Shown piece after piece: positions 1-5,971 of a stretch of 34,304 nt of DNA. Position 1 is the stretch's first letter, and each line of letters opens with the position of its first letter. Under the pieces are notes generated by a model. That model was not told where the DNA came from. It did no database searches and saw only the letters and a list, made by a program, of their open reading frames with translations. The DNA lies in assembly GCF_042432825.1 (NCBI RefSeq), contig NZ_JBHLWN010000044.1:1-34304 (forward strand), given 5' to 3'. Source of the stretch: Gordoniibacillus chartarius. Lineage in GTDB: Bacteria > Bacillota > Bacilli > Paenibacillales > NBRC-103111. The position numbers and the translations under genes were made by a program.

Positions 1-117
1 AAGCTCTTTTTCTATATCCGCTTTTTCCAATTCCTACACCCACGGAGATTTTACACTAACAGCTGACGTCTGACGTCACTTACTCGGCATGCATCCGCTC
101 TTCGTCCGGATCATCGG

Positions 118-348
118 TCAGCGCTGGCGCATGAATACATATACGCCTTCCTGCCGATGAACGAGCTCGAATCCGCTCTGCTCCAAGCTTCGTCTGGCCG
201 GTGCGACACGCGCTCCCAGCCGCAAAAACCGCTGAGCACGCCGGGCCTGCCCGATCACACTGACGCCTGTAATAATCCCTGCCTTCGGCACGACGGTTAG
301 GGAATACCGGATCGTAACGACATCGCGCTGAACAGGAGTATTGCGCAA
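118..348 (-). CDS. small hypothetical protein (76 aa, TTG start)
   Basis: Unrecognised small basic protein. I place the start at the TTG at 348-346 because a GGGGGAGG ribosome binding site lies 8-9 bases upstream. The ATG at 366 would put this site inside the coding region and has no site of its own. The sequence has a beta-like N-terminal half (VVTIRYSLTVVPKAGIITG) and an Arg-rich middle; no membrane segment, signal or catalytic motif is visible. A 31-codon frame ends one base before the TTG, which suggests translational coupling. The function is unknown. The gene could be spurious, but the well-placed binding site argues for a real one. Confidence 0.45.
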   Translation of the reverse strand: MRNTPVQRDVVTIRYSLTVVPKAGIITGVSVIGQARRAQRFLRLGARVAPARRSLEQSGFELVHRQEGVYVFMRQR

Positions 349-349
349 T

Positions 350-445
350 TCATCCACCTCCCCCATAGTACTCCATCCAGTAGATGCGAGATTGATAGAT
401 TTGGTGAACGGGTAAAGACGGATGATGGCGCCTTCTTCTGTTCAT
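350..445 (-). CDS. possible 31-aa upstream small ORF
   Basis: A short frame beginning MNRRRRHHPSLP and ending in four glycines encoded by the next gene's Shine-Dalgarno stretch. Its TGA (352-350) lies one base before the TTG of the downstream small gene, a typical coupling layout. AGGGG occurs upstream but only about 3 bases from the ATG, which is too close to be convincing. It may be a leader peptide or chance. Confidence 0.25.
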   Translation of the reverse strand: MNRRRRHHPSLPVHQIYQSRIYWMEYYGGGG

Positions 446-558
446 CCACCCCTGTTCGACGAACCGTGCCCCCCGCTTCCTGCCGCACGTTCGAATAGAA
501 CCTTCAGTCACCGGCGTAAATAATTAATGCCATAAACTATAATGGTTCGACATTTCCA

Positions 559-587
559 TTTACGATTCGCCATATTATGCCTATACT
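559..587 (+). promoter_or_regulatory. probable sigma-A promoter of the peroxidase gene
   Basis: TTTACG at 559-564 and TATACT at 582-587 are separated by 17 bases, with the ATG at 616 and a GAGGTG ribosome site at 605-610. The -10 matches well, the -35 moderately. No operator repeat is evident. Confidence 0.4.
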
Positions 588-615
588 ATTTTCATCCATA
601 TTGTGAGGTGACATC

Positions 616-1167
616 ATGACCATTTACGATTTTACCGTGCGCAAATCCGACGGCAGTCGCGTGCCGCTGTATGCCTTCGAAGGAAAACCGGTTGTTATCA
701 TTAATACAGCGAGCAAATGTACGTTCACACCGCAATTCGCCGATCTGCAAAGCCTTTACGAGCAGTACCGCGCTTCCGGTGTAGAGTTTATCGGCTTCCC
801 GTGCAATCAATTCGGCGAACAGGAGCCGGGCAGCAACCAGGAGGCGGAGTCGTTCTGCCAAATCAATTACGGCGTCAAATTCCCGATCTACGGAAAGCTC
901 GAAGTCAACGGCGACAACGCCCACCCTCTGTTCGATTACTTGAGGAAGGCCGCTCCGTTCAAAGGGTTCGACGATTCGAACATGAACGCCAAGCTGCTCA
1001 AAATGATGATTACCGAAAAGAACCCGGAGTGGCTGCTCGGCGACTCGATCAAGTGGAACTTCACGAAATTTCTCATCAACCGGCAAGGGGAAGTCGTTGC
1101 GAGATTCGAACCTACCGACGAAATGGATCTGCTTCGGCGAAGCATTGAAGCGCAGCTCCATACCTAA
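616..1167 (+). CDS. glutathione peroxidase family thiol peroxidase (BsaA/Gpx type)
   Basis: Cytoplasmic peroxidase of the thioredoxin fold that reduces hydroperoxides. Bacterial Cys-type members usually use thioredoxin rather than glutathione. The full catalytic set is visible: peroxidatic Cys35 in NTASKCTFTPQ, Gln65 in FPCNQFGEQEPG, and Trp147-Asn148 in IKWNFTKFLI. Cys81 (AESFCQINYGV) is at the position expected for the resolving cysteine of thioredoxin-dependent enzymes. The length of 183 aa is somewhat longer than the usual 160, owing to extra residues around 111-144. The ATG at 616 follows GAGGTG. The gene is monocistronic: own promoter upstream and a hairpin terminator directly downstream. 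Confidence 0.93.
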   Translation: MTIYDFTVRKSDGSRVPLYAFEGKPVVIINTASKCTFTPQFADLQSLYEQYRASGVEFIGFPCNQFGEQEPGSNQEAESFCQINYGVKFPIYGKLEVNGDNAHPLFDYLRKAAPFKGFDDSNMNAKLLKMMITEKNPEWLLGDSIKWNFTKFLINRQGEVVARFEPTDEMDLLRRSIEAQLHT

Positions 1168-1175
1168 GCAAAGCC

Positions 1176-1215
1176 AAACCGGACTTCCGTTTCCACCGGC
1201 GGAAATCCGGTTTTT
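1176..1215 (+). terminator. rho-independent terminator after the peroxidase gene
   Basis: AAACCGGA and TTCCG pair with CGGAA and TCCGGTTT around a short loop, followed by TTTTT. The hairpin starts 8 bases after the stop codon. Confidence 0.75.
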
Positions 1216-1298
1216 GCTGTGCAGCAGCAGAATAGAGGTTAGTCCCCTGCTTGTAAGGTAGTTTCCTTCAGGTAAGCTAGTGAACGGCATGTTACTTC

Positions 1299-1327
1299 TT
1301 ACAATCTACCTTGCACTTCTATATAAT
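1299..1327 (+). promoter_or_regulatory. sigma-A promoter of the MFS exporter gene
   Basis: TTACAA at 1299-1304, 17-base spacer, perfect TATAAT at 1322-1327. Transcription would start near 1334, giving an unusually long untranslated leader of about 115-130 bases before the coding start. Confidence 0.6.
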
Positions 1328-1343
1328 AAGTTTAGCCATCGGT

Positions 1344-1425
1344 CCCGGACTAACTCGGATATGATGTAATGATGGATGACTAGCTGCGACTCGGACGAAT
1401 GATATCCGCTCCGGGTCGCTTTTGT
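1344..1425 (+). promoter_or_regulatory. candidate transcription attenuator in the exporter leader
   Basis: GCGACTCGGA (1386-1395) pairs with TCCGGGTCGC (1410-1419) in a 10-bp stem with one G-T wobble, followed by TTTTGTT: a terminator-like structure ahead of the gene. Two upstream segments can compete for the same 3' arm: CCCGGA at 1344-1349 (exact complement of TCCGGG) and a second copy of ACTCGGA at 1353-1359. A tiny frame (ATG ATG GAT GAC TAG, 1369-1383) lies between them. This arrangement fits conditional termination, as known for several resistance-exporter leaders, but the regulatory role is inferred. Confidence 0.45.
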
Positions 1426-1464
1426 TGGTCATCGACCCAAAACAGAAAGGTGAACATCGACATT

Positions 1465-2661
1465 ATGGAATTCGCACAAGGCACAATCAAGCAGCAAACC
1501 GCAACCAAATCATTTTCCCTGTCGCTGCTCTCCTTAACTGCAGGAGCTTTTGCCATCGGCATGACGGAATTCGTCATTATGGGCCTATTGCCCAATGTCG
1601 CGGGAGATTTGAACGTCTCGATCTCTGCAGCCGGACAGCTCATTACGATGTACGCGCTCGGCGTTGCCGTAGGAGCTCCGATCCTGACCATCCTCACCCA
1701 TAAAATGCCGCAAAAGAAGCTGCTCGTCTTCTTAATGATGCTGTTTATTCTCGGAAACGGCATATCTGTCGCGGCCCCGAATTACGCCGTCCTTATGGGT
1801 GCCCGCTTAATTACGGCGCTTACGCACGGTACGTTCTTCGGAGTTGGGGCTGTCATCGCCTCAGGCCTCGTTCATCCGGACAAACGAGCCGGCGCCGTAT
1901 CGATCATGATGGCGGGACTGACGATCGCCAACATTATCGGCGTTCCGTTGGGCACATTCATCGGTCAGCATTGGGGCTGGCGGGCATCGTTCGGCACCAT
2001 CGCCGTAATGGGCCTGATCACGCTGATCGGAATTCTGCTGTTTATCCCTGCGCTCCGGCAAGAAAAACCCGTCAGCGTCGTTCGTCAGGTTGCCGCGCTC
2101 GCCAGTCCCAAGCTGTTGGCTTTTCTCCTCATCGCCGTGCTTGGCAACGCGGGTCTGTTCGCCGTGTTCACCTACATAACGCCGCTGCTAGTGCAGGTAA
2201 CCGGCTTTGCCGAGCACAGCGTGACCTGGATATTGATTTTGTTCGGCTGCGGGGTTACGATCGGTAATATCGTAGGCGGCAAGCTTGCGGATTGGAAGCT
2301 CATGCCTTCCATTCTCGGCATCTATTTGGCGATATGCTTGCTTCTCACGATTTTCACCTTTACCGTGCATAACCCCATTGCCGCCGTCCTCACCATTTTC
2401 CTTTGGGGCGCCGGATCCTTTGCCGTATTCCCGGGGATGCAGGTACGGATTATGAGCTTGGCCAAATCCGCTCCGGCGCTGGCCTCCACCACGAGCCATT
2501 CCGCCGGCAACCTGGGAAACGCGACGGGCGCTTTCATCGGCGGAGCAGTCATTACCCACATGTCGCTTACCTCCCTTCCATGGGTAGGCGCTGTGCTTGT
2601 AGGCTCGGCTTTACTTCTCGGTCTTGCCGTTTATATGGCGGATAAGAAGTCTGCCCAGTAA
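1465..2661 (+). CDS. MFS exporter, DHA1 (AraJ/YdhP-like) family
   Basis: Inner-membrane major facilitator superfamily exporter of about 398 aa with roughly 12 hydrophobic segments. The N-terminal signature FAIGMTEFVIMGLLPNVA is typical of the AraJ/YdhP/NepI group of drug or sugar effluxers. The loop-2 region (THKMPQKK) and the GWRASF motif after helix 6 are also characteristic. I prefer the ATG at 1465; GTG at 1450 in frame is an alternative, and the longer in-frame extension to 1399 overlaps the leader hairpin. The substrate cannot be told from sequence. Own promoter and terminator make it monocistronic, and the leader suggests induction through attenuation. Confidence 0.88.
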   Translation: MEFAQGTIKQQTATKSFSLSLLSLTAGAFAIGMTEFVIMGLLPNVAGDLNVSISAAGQLITMYALGVAVGAPILTILTHKMPQKKLLVFLMMLFILGNGISVAAPNYAVLMGARLITALTHGTFFGVGAVIASGLVHPDKRAGAVSIMMAGLTIANIIGVPLGTFIGQHWGWRASFGTIAVMGLITLIGILLFIPALRQEKPVSVVRQVAALASPKLLAFLLIAVLGNAGLFAVFTYITPLLVQVTGFAEHSVTWILILFGCGVTIGNIVGGKLADWKLMPSILGIYLAICLLLTIFTFTVHNPIAAVLTIFLWGAGSFAVFPGMQVRIMSLAKSAPALASTTSHSAGNLGNATGAFIGGAVITHMSLTSLPWVGAVLVGSALLLGLAVYMADKKSAQ

Positions 2662-2665
2662 AAAA

Positions 2666-2709
2666 AGACAGCCCTTGTTTTGCAAGAAAACCGGGGCTGT
2701 CTCTTTTTA
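2666..2709 (+). terminator. terminator after the MFS gene
   Basis: AGACAGCCC pairs with GGGCTGTCT around a GC-poor loop, followed by CTTTTT. The T-tract runs directly into the 8-bp duplicated target site of the adjacent mobile cassette. Confidence 0.85.
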
Positions 2710-2714
2710 TCAAA
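2707..2714. repeat. left target-site duplication TTATCAAA
   Basis: TTATCAAA immediately precedes the left terminal inverted repeat. The identical octamer follows the right end at 3418-3425. Confidence 0.85.
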
Positions 2715-2739
2715 GGCTCTGTTATCTTTGATTGTTGAT
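2715..2739 (+). repeat. left terminal inverted repeat of the cassette
   Basis: Twenty-five bases starting GGCTCTGTTA and ending TTGTTGAT, matching the right end at 19 of 25 positions. Confidence 0.8.
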
Positions 2740-2749
2740 TTTTGACCAA

Positions 2750-2773
2750 AAGAAAAACCGCCCTATGGCGGTT
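2750..2773 (-). terminator. terminator of the cassette-borne acetyltransferase
   Basis: On the minus strand AACCGCC-ATAG-GGCGGTT is followed by TTTCT, 30 bases past the acetyltransferase stop and still inside the cassette. Confidence 0.8.
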
Positions 2774-2803
2774 CATTCTGAACTATCGTCATAATCCGTT
2801 AGC

Positions 2804-3274
2804 TTAAACCTGCGTAATACGCAAACTCATTACAGGGAGCTTCATATCAGGTCTCACAGTCGAAGGGGATTCCCCTACAACTATTGCCCCGAACCCTTTA
2901 TAAAAACCCTCTGCATTCGGATCACTCTTTATTCTGATGTGAATAAAATTATTGTTCATCGCTAGTTGGATAGCATGCTTCATTAACTTTTTCCCATAAC
3001 CTGCACCAATTGAAGTAGGGTCTACAAATAACCAAAATAATTCAGCTTCTTGTTTTGAATTTTCCCTTAACTCGTAAAAGCCCCTAATCGTATTCTCAGC
3101 CTCAATCACGAAAATCCAATTATCTAAGATATTTTCTTCAGAGATGCTTAAATCCTTCTTAGCACACTCCATGTACTCTGGATCATATCCCCAGTATGCT
3201 TTGGATCTAATTGCTATATCGCTTAAAATTGTTGCTTCTTCAGTCTGGGCTGGTCTAATGTTTGCTCCCATCAT
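2804..3274 (-). CDS. GNAT family N-acetyltransferase (cassette passenger gene)
   Basis: Cytoplasmic acetyl-CoA-dependent acetyltransferase of 156 aa. Motif A of the GNAT fold is clear: LFWLFVDPTSIGAGYGKKLMKHAI, with the pyrophosphate-binding GAGYG around residue 93, followed by motif B (AEGFYKGFGA). The acceptor is unknown; small-molecule, amino-acid or antibiotic acetylation are all possible. AGGGGG sits about 10 bases before the ATG at 3274 (a second ATG follows directly). The gene is the sole cargo of the transposase-less cassette and is markedly more AT-rich than the genes around it, which indicates recent acquisition from a lower-GC donor. Confidence 0.88.
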   Translation of the reverse strand: MMGANIRPAQTEEATILSDIAIRSKAYWGYDPEYMECAKKDLSISEENILDNWIFVIEAENTIRGFYELRENSKQEAELFWLFVDPTSIGAGYGKKLMKHAIQLAMNNNFIHIRIKSDPNAEGFYKGFGAIVVGESPSTVRPDMKLPVMSLRITQV

Positions 3275-3392
3275 CTAATCCATCCCCCTAAGTCAGTTTC
3301 AGTGAGCCCTAAGAGCCTAGAGTAGAAGTTCGACTAACAGATTTAAAAAACCTGTAATGTTGAACGAATCTGCCCGTTACTTCAATAAGAAT

Positions 3393-3417
3393 ATCAACAA
3401 CAATGTTTAACAGAGCC
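3393..3417 (-). repeat. right terminal inverted repeat of the cassette
   Basis: Reading the minus strand from 3417: GGCTCTGTTA, six mismatches in the middle, then TTGTTGAT, mirrored to the left end. Confidence 0.8.
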
Positions 3418-3425
3418 TTATCAAA
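3418..3425. repeat. right target-site duplication TTATCAAA
   Basis: Exact copy of the octamer at 2707-2714, abutting the right inverted repeat. Confidence 0.85.
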
Positions 3426-3581
3426 AATTGTATCCGGTCCGCATTCTGGTTAGATGTAAGGGAAACGGAGTCAAAGGATGTGATCGCTATCATCATGCCA
3501 ATCTTCGTAGCCGTGTGTTTAGGCATATTTTACGAAAAGCTTTACCAATATGCCCTAAGAGCCCAGCTCTCTCAAGCTTAA
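3426..3581 (+). pseudogene. possible decayed gene fragment encoding one membrane helix
   Basis: A frame with no start codon reads ...CIRSAFWLDVRETESKD, then a hydrophobic stretch (VIAIIMPIFVAVCLGIF) and YEKLYQYALRAQLSQA before TAA at 3579-3581. The polar-hydrophobic-amphipathic pattern looks protein-like, yet no start or ribosome site precedes it, even when the cassette is removed in silico. It overlaps the convergent ROK gene by 27 bases. It is best read as the 3' remnant of a small membrane-protein gene; chance is possible. Confidence 0.3.
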
Positions 3582-4544
3582 ATATCTCATCCCTTCCTCG
3601 AAATCTTTGGCGAAAGATGCCGATACGACGATGTCGGGGAACGACGGCATGGCATAGTTCGCTTTGCATGCATCCCACGTCTCCTTCAGCAGCTGCGCGT
3701 CAACCTCTTCGGAATACACGACAATTTGGTCCGGAGCAAGAACGGCATTGAGAATCAGCATCATTTTACAAATGACTTCCGGAAACTCCTCTGCGGCGTC
3801 CAAGGCATCCCAGTGCAAGAAATCCAGAGGCAAATATTTAATCTCCCCGGCCATGCCGTCCTTCCCTCTGACGATTTTTCCGTCGATGAAAATCCCCATT
3901 CCAGGCGACTTCGTCCCGGGGAAATAGATGCCCAGCACGCACTTTCCTTCGCCGAACTGTTCGCGATGACAGTATCCGCTAACGGCGGCATTGACGTCAT
4001 TTTCTACGACAACCGGCACCTCAAACCTGGACTGAACCTCTTCGATCAAGCGGATTCCTTTCATCCCGGCACTGCCGCTGACTTTAATTTCCCCATCAAC
4101 CGATTGGCCCGGTATCCCGATCCCGATCACTCCAACAGCGGGGAACTGCTGCAGTAAATCATCGATGACCGAACAGAGAGCGCTCATGTCGAAGCTTTGC
4201 AAACGATGCTCTACAGCGGCGAGGATCTCTTCGCGTAAATTGAATATTTTCGCCAAATACAGTTCGTGATCTTGCTTTTCAATAATTTGAACGACCAATG
4301 CGAGACGAAAGTTATAATTGAACCGATACGTTACGGCAGGCCGGCCGCCGTTCGACGGAACCGCATCGTCTTCGAAGAGCTCTCCCGCTTCCACTAGCTC
4401 CTTGACCAGCGCGTTAATGGTGACGACGCTAAGCCCTGTCAGCGAAGCGAGCTGCGGCTTGGTCATCTTGCCCGTCTGTTTCAGTTCGCGGCGAACCGAG
4501 TTCATATTGAATCCTTTTATTAAATGAGGATGCGCATGTTCCAT
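3555..4544 (-). CDS. ROK family transcriptional regulator lacking the zinc motif
   Basis: NagC/XylR-type regulator. Residues 1-65 form the winged helix-turn-helix (LTGLSVVTINALVKELVEAG, then the wing GGRPAVTYRF). The ROK sugar-kinase-like domain follows with GIGIPGQSVDGEI, VVENDVNAAVSGY and GIFIDGKIVRGKDGMAGEI. The protein is short (329 aa against about 380-400). The CxCGxxGCxE zinc site that normally follows GxAGEI is absent, so it probably senses ligand in an altered way or has lost sensing. The start at 4544 retains the conserved HLIKGFNMNSVRREL segment; an internal ATG at 4505 has the better ribosome site (AAAAGGAT). The target is probably its own promoter; no sugar gene is directly adjacent on the left. 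Confidence 0.85.
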   Translation of the reverse strand: MEHAHPHLIKGFNMNSVRRELKQTGKMTKPQLASLTGLSVVTINALVKELVEAGELFEDDAVPSNGGRPAVTYRFNYNFRLALVVQIIEKQDHELYLAKIFNLREEILAAVEHRLQSFDMSALCSVIDDLLQQFPAVGVIGIGIPGQSVDGEIKVSGSAGMKGIRLIEEVQSRFEVPVVVENDVNAAVSGYCHREQFGEGKCVLGIYFPGTKSPGMGIFIDGKIVRGKDGMAGEIKYLPLDFLHWDALDAAEEFPEVICKMMLILNAVLAPDQIVVYSEEVDAQLLKETWDACKANYAMPSFPDIVVSASFAKDFEEGMRYLSLRELGS

Positions 4545-4565
4545 CTGAGATCACCCGGGCTCACT

Positions 4566-4603
4566 TTAGTAATTAAACCAACTTTATTAAGTTTATTTAT
4601 TAT
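4566..4603. promoter_or_regulatory. candidate ROK operator (nested inverted repeats)
   Basis: TTAGTAATTAAAC (4566-4578) and GTTTATTTATTAT (4591-4603) are inverted copies at 10 of 13 positions. They enclose a perfect AACTT-TATT-AAGTT repeat (4580-4593). AT-rich sites of this type are usual for XylR/NagC-like proteins. It lies 22 bases upstream of the ROK start, where autorepression would be expected. Confidence 0.45.
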
Positions 4604-4662
4604 ACCCTCAATGTGGCTCATTATTCAAGCAGGGTTGCTTCCGCCAATAAATAGATCTTTGA

Positions 4663-4746
4663 TATGGCGGGTTCTTGGCGGGCAGTGAATGAGATCGGCT
4701 GCTTTGATCCGATTCTATACAAATAATGCTGCGAGAACCCGCTATA
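4663..4746. other. structured intergenic element (15-bp stem with internal hairpin)
   Basis: The gap 4545-4977 holds no gene. Besides the ROK promoter it contains this element: 4663-4677 pairs with 4732-4746 over 15 bp with two G-T wobbles (core GCGGGTTCT/AGAACCCGC). It encloses a second hairpin, GATCGG (4693-4698) with CCGATT (4709-4714). No T-tract follows on either strand, so it is not a normal terminator. It might be a structured RNA in the 3' region of the uxuA transcript or a relic of a small mobile repeat. Confidence 0.45.
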
Positions 4747-4930
4747 CCTCCGCTCGTCGGATGAGACCCCAAAAAAACGACGAATGCTTCGCGGCTTACG
4801 ATTCCTTATGTCCCGCTATCCACAGAAAACTAGGACACATAAATTCCTGGCTATACACAAACAAAAGCGACTGCTCCCCGGTTCTCGACCGGGAAACAAT
4901 CGCCGTTGGATCGTCGCCATTGGAGCATCG

Positions 4931-4955
4931 CCGTAACGCCTCGCAGCGCTTACGG
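4931..4955 (-). terminator. weak hairpin downstream of the mannonate dehydratase gene
   Basis: CCGTAACGC pairs with GCGCTTACGG with one bulge, 23 bases past the stop of the leftward operon, but no T-run follows. It may stabilise the 3' end rather than terminate. Confidence 0.25.
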
Positions 4956-4977
4956 TTCACTCATTGCATACCGCCTG

Positions 4978-5949
4978 TCAAGCGCTTCGTCCTGCTTCGG
5001 CAGCCTCCATCAAACCCTTAATATAGCCGACGCCGAACAGCCGGCCGAGCAGCTCGTAGCCCGGATTGGCATTGTCTTCCCCTTCCATCGTCGGCACATG
5101 ATCGGGTCTGGCCGGTCCGCGGTACCCTACGTCATAGTAGGTTTTCATCGCTTCCAGCATATTCGTCTTGCCGTCGTCGTGGAACGTCTCCTCGAACTTC
5201 TCGGCCGTTCCGCGCACATCCCGGAAATGAACGAAAAATATTTTATCCTGAGCGGCAAACCTGCGGATGACATCGGGAATATGTTCCCCCGCCGTGGCGA
5301 GCGTGCCCTGACACAGCGTGATGCCGCTGTAGGGGCTCGGCACCAGATCGATGGCGCGCTGCAGCGCATCGGCGCTTCGCAATATGCGCGATATGCCCCG
5401 GATCGGGCTGATCGGCGGATCGTCGGGGTGCAGCGCCAGCTTTACCTTCGCCTTCTCGGCAACGGGGACGATGCGCTCCAAATAGTAGCGCAAATTATTC
5501 CAGAGCTGTTCCTCGGTCACGATGCCCGCCTCGGTCAGCGGGGCGTTCTGCATCAGCGCATGATCGTAGCTGGAGACAAGCGCGCCGCCACGGGTACGGG
5601 TTGTCGTCGACGTACGGAACCAGTTGAACTGGGCCATGAAATTATAGCACAGCACCTCGATGCCGAGCGCCCCCATGTTCGTAATGAACTGCTGCATCAC
5701 CTCGATTTCTTCATCGCGCCCGGGCAGCCCGAGCTTGATTGAATTCGTCGGCGGCGCCGATTCGATCACTTTCAGCTCAAGTCCGAAATCCTCGAAACGC
5801 CGCTTCATATGAAGCAGATTCATATAGTCCCAGGGCTTCCAGCCATTCTCCTCGCGAGGCAGCGGACCTACCGCATAACCAATGCCCATCTGCTTCGCCA
5901 AATGCCAGAGCCGGTTCGGATGAGAGGGAAAAAATTCGGCAAGCTGCAT
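4978..5949 (-). CDS. uxuA: D-mannonate dehydratase (UxuA family)
   Basis: Dehydrates D-mannonate to 2-keto-3-deoxygluconate, the last specific step of glucuronate breakdown. UxuA signatures are present: a TIM-barrel protein with LALHPDDPP (residues 173-181), the metal-site segment GITLCQGTLA, HFRDVRG and the C-terminal RPDHVPTMEGE. At 323 aa it is shorter than the 350-360 aa of well-studied UxuA, and it may act on a related aldonate. AGGAGTG precedes the ATG at 5949. It is the last gene of the ABC-transporter operon, 22 bases after the binding-protein gene, which ties the transported substrate to a uronate or aldonate. Confidence 0.85.
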   Translation of the reverse strand: MQLAEFFPSHPNRLWHLAKQMGIGYAVGPLPREENGWKPWDYMNLLHMKRRFEDFGLELKVIESAPPTNSIKLGLPGRDEEIEVMQQFITNMGALGIEVLCYNFMAQFNWFRTSTTTRTRGGALVSSYDHALMQNAPLTEAGIVTEEQLWNNLRYYLERIVPVAEKAKVKLALHPDDPPISPIRGISRILRSADALQRAIDLVPSPYSGITLCQGTLATAGEHIPDVIRRFAAQDKIFFVHFRDVRGTAEKFEETFHDDGKTNMLEAMKTYYDVGYRGPARPDHVPTMEGEDNANPGYELLGRLFGVGYIKGLMEAAEAGRSA

Positions 5950-5971
5950 GTCGGATCACTCCTGTAACGGA

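Larger units (their letters stand above)
2715..3417. mobile_element. transposase-less mobile insertion cassette carrying an acetyltransferase gene
   Basis: The left end (from 2715, + strand) begins GGCTCTGTTATCTTTGATTG and the right end (from 3417, - strand) begins GGCTCTGTTAAACATTGTTG. The outermost 25 bases match at 19 positions, including the first 10 and the last 8 (TTGTTGAT). Perfect 8-bp direct repeats flank the unit. The only gene inside is a GNAT acetyltransferase with its own terminator. Base composition is visibly more AT-rich than its neighbours. An 8-bp duplication with GGCTCTGTT-type ends resembles the IS1595 group, whose members can carry passenger genes. The architecture equals the mobile insertion cassettes (MICs) known from the Bacillus cereus group. 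The family assignment is inference; ends and duplication are directly seen. Confidence 0.85.

Noticed and set aside
64..78. Tandem TGACGTC repeat
   Set aside because: Only two 7-base copies, not linked to a promoter or gene start; probably chance.
4876..4893. CCCGGT-TCTCG-ACCGGG hairpin
   Set aside because: No T-tract, no conserved context; kept out of the feature list as too weak to support a function.
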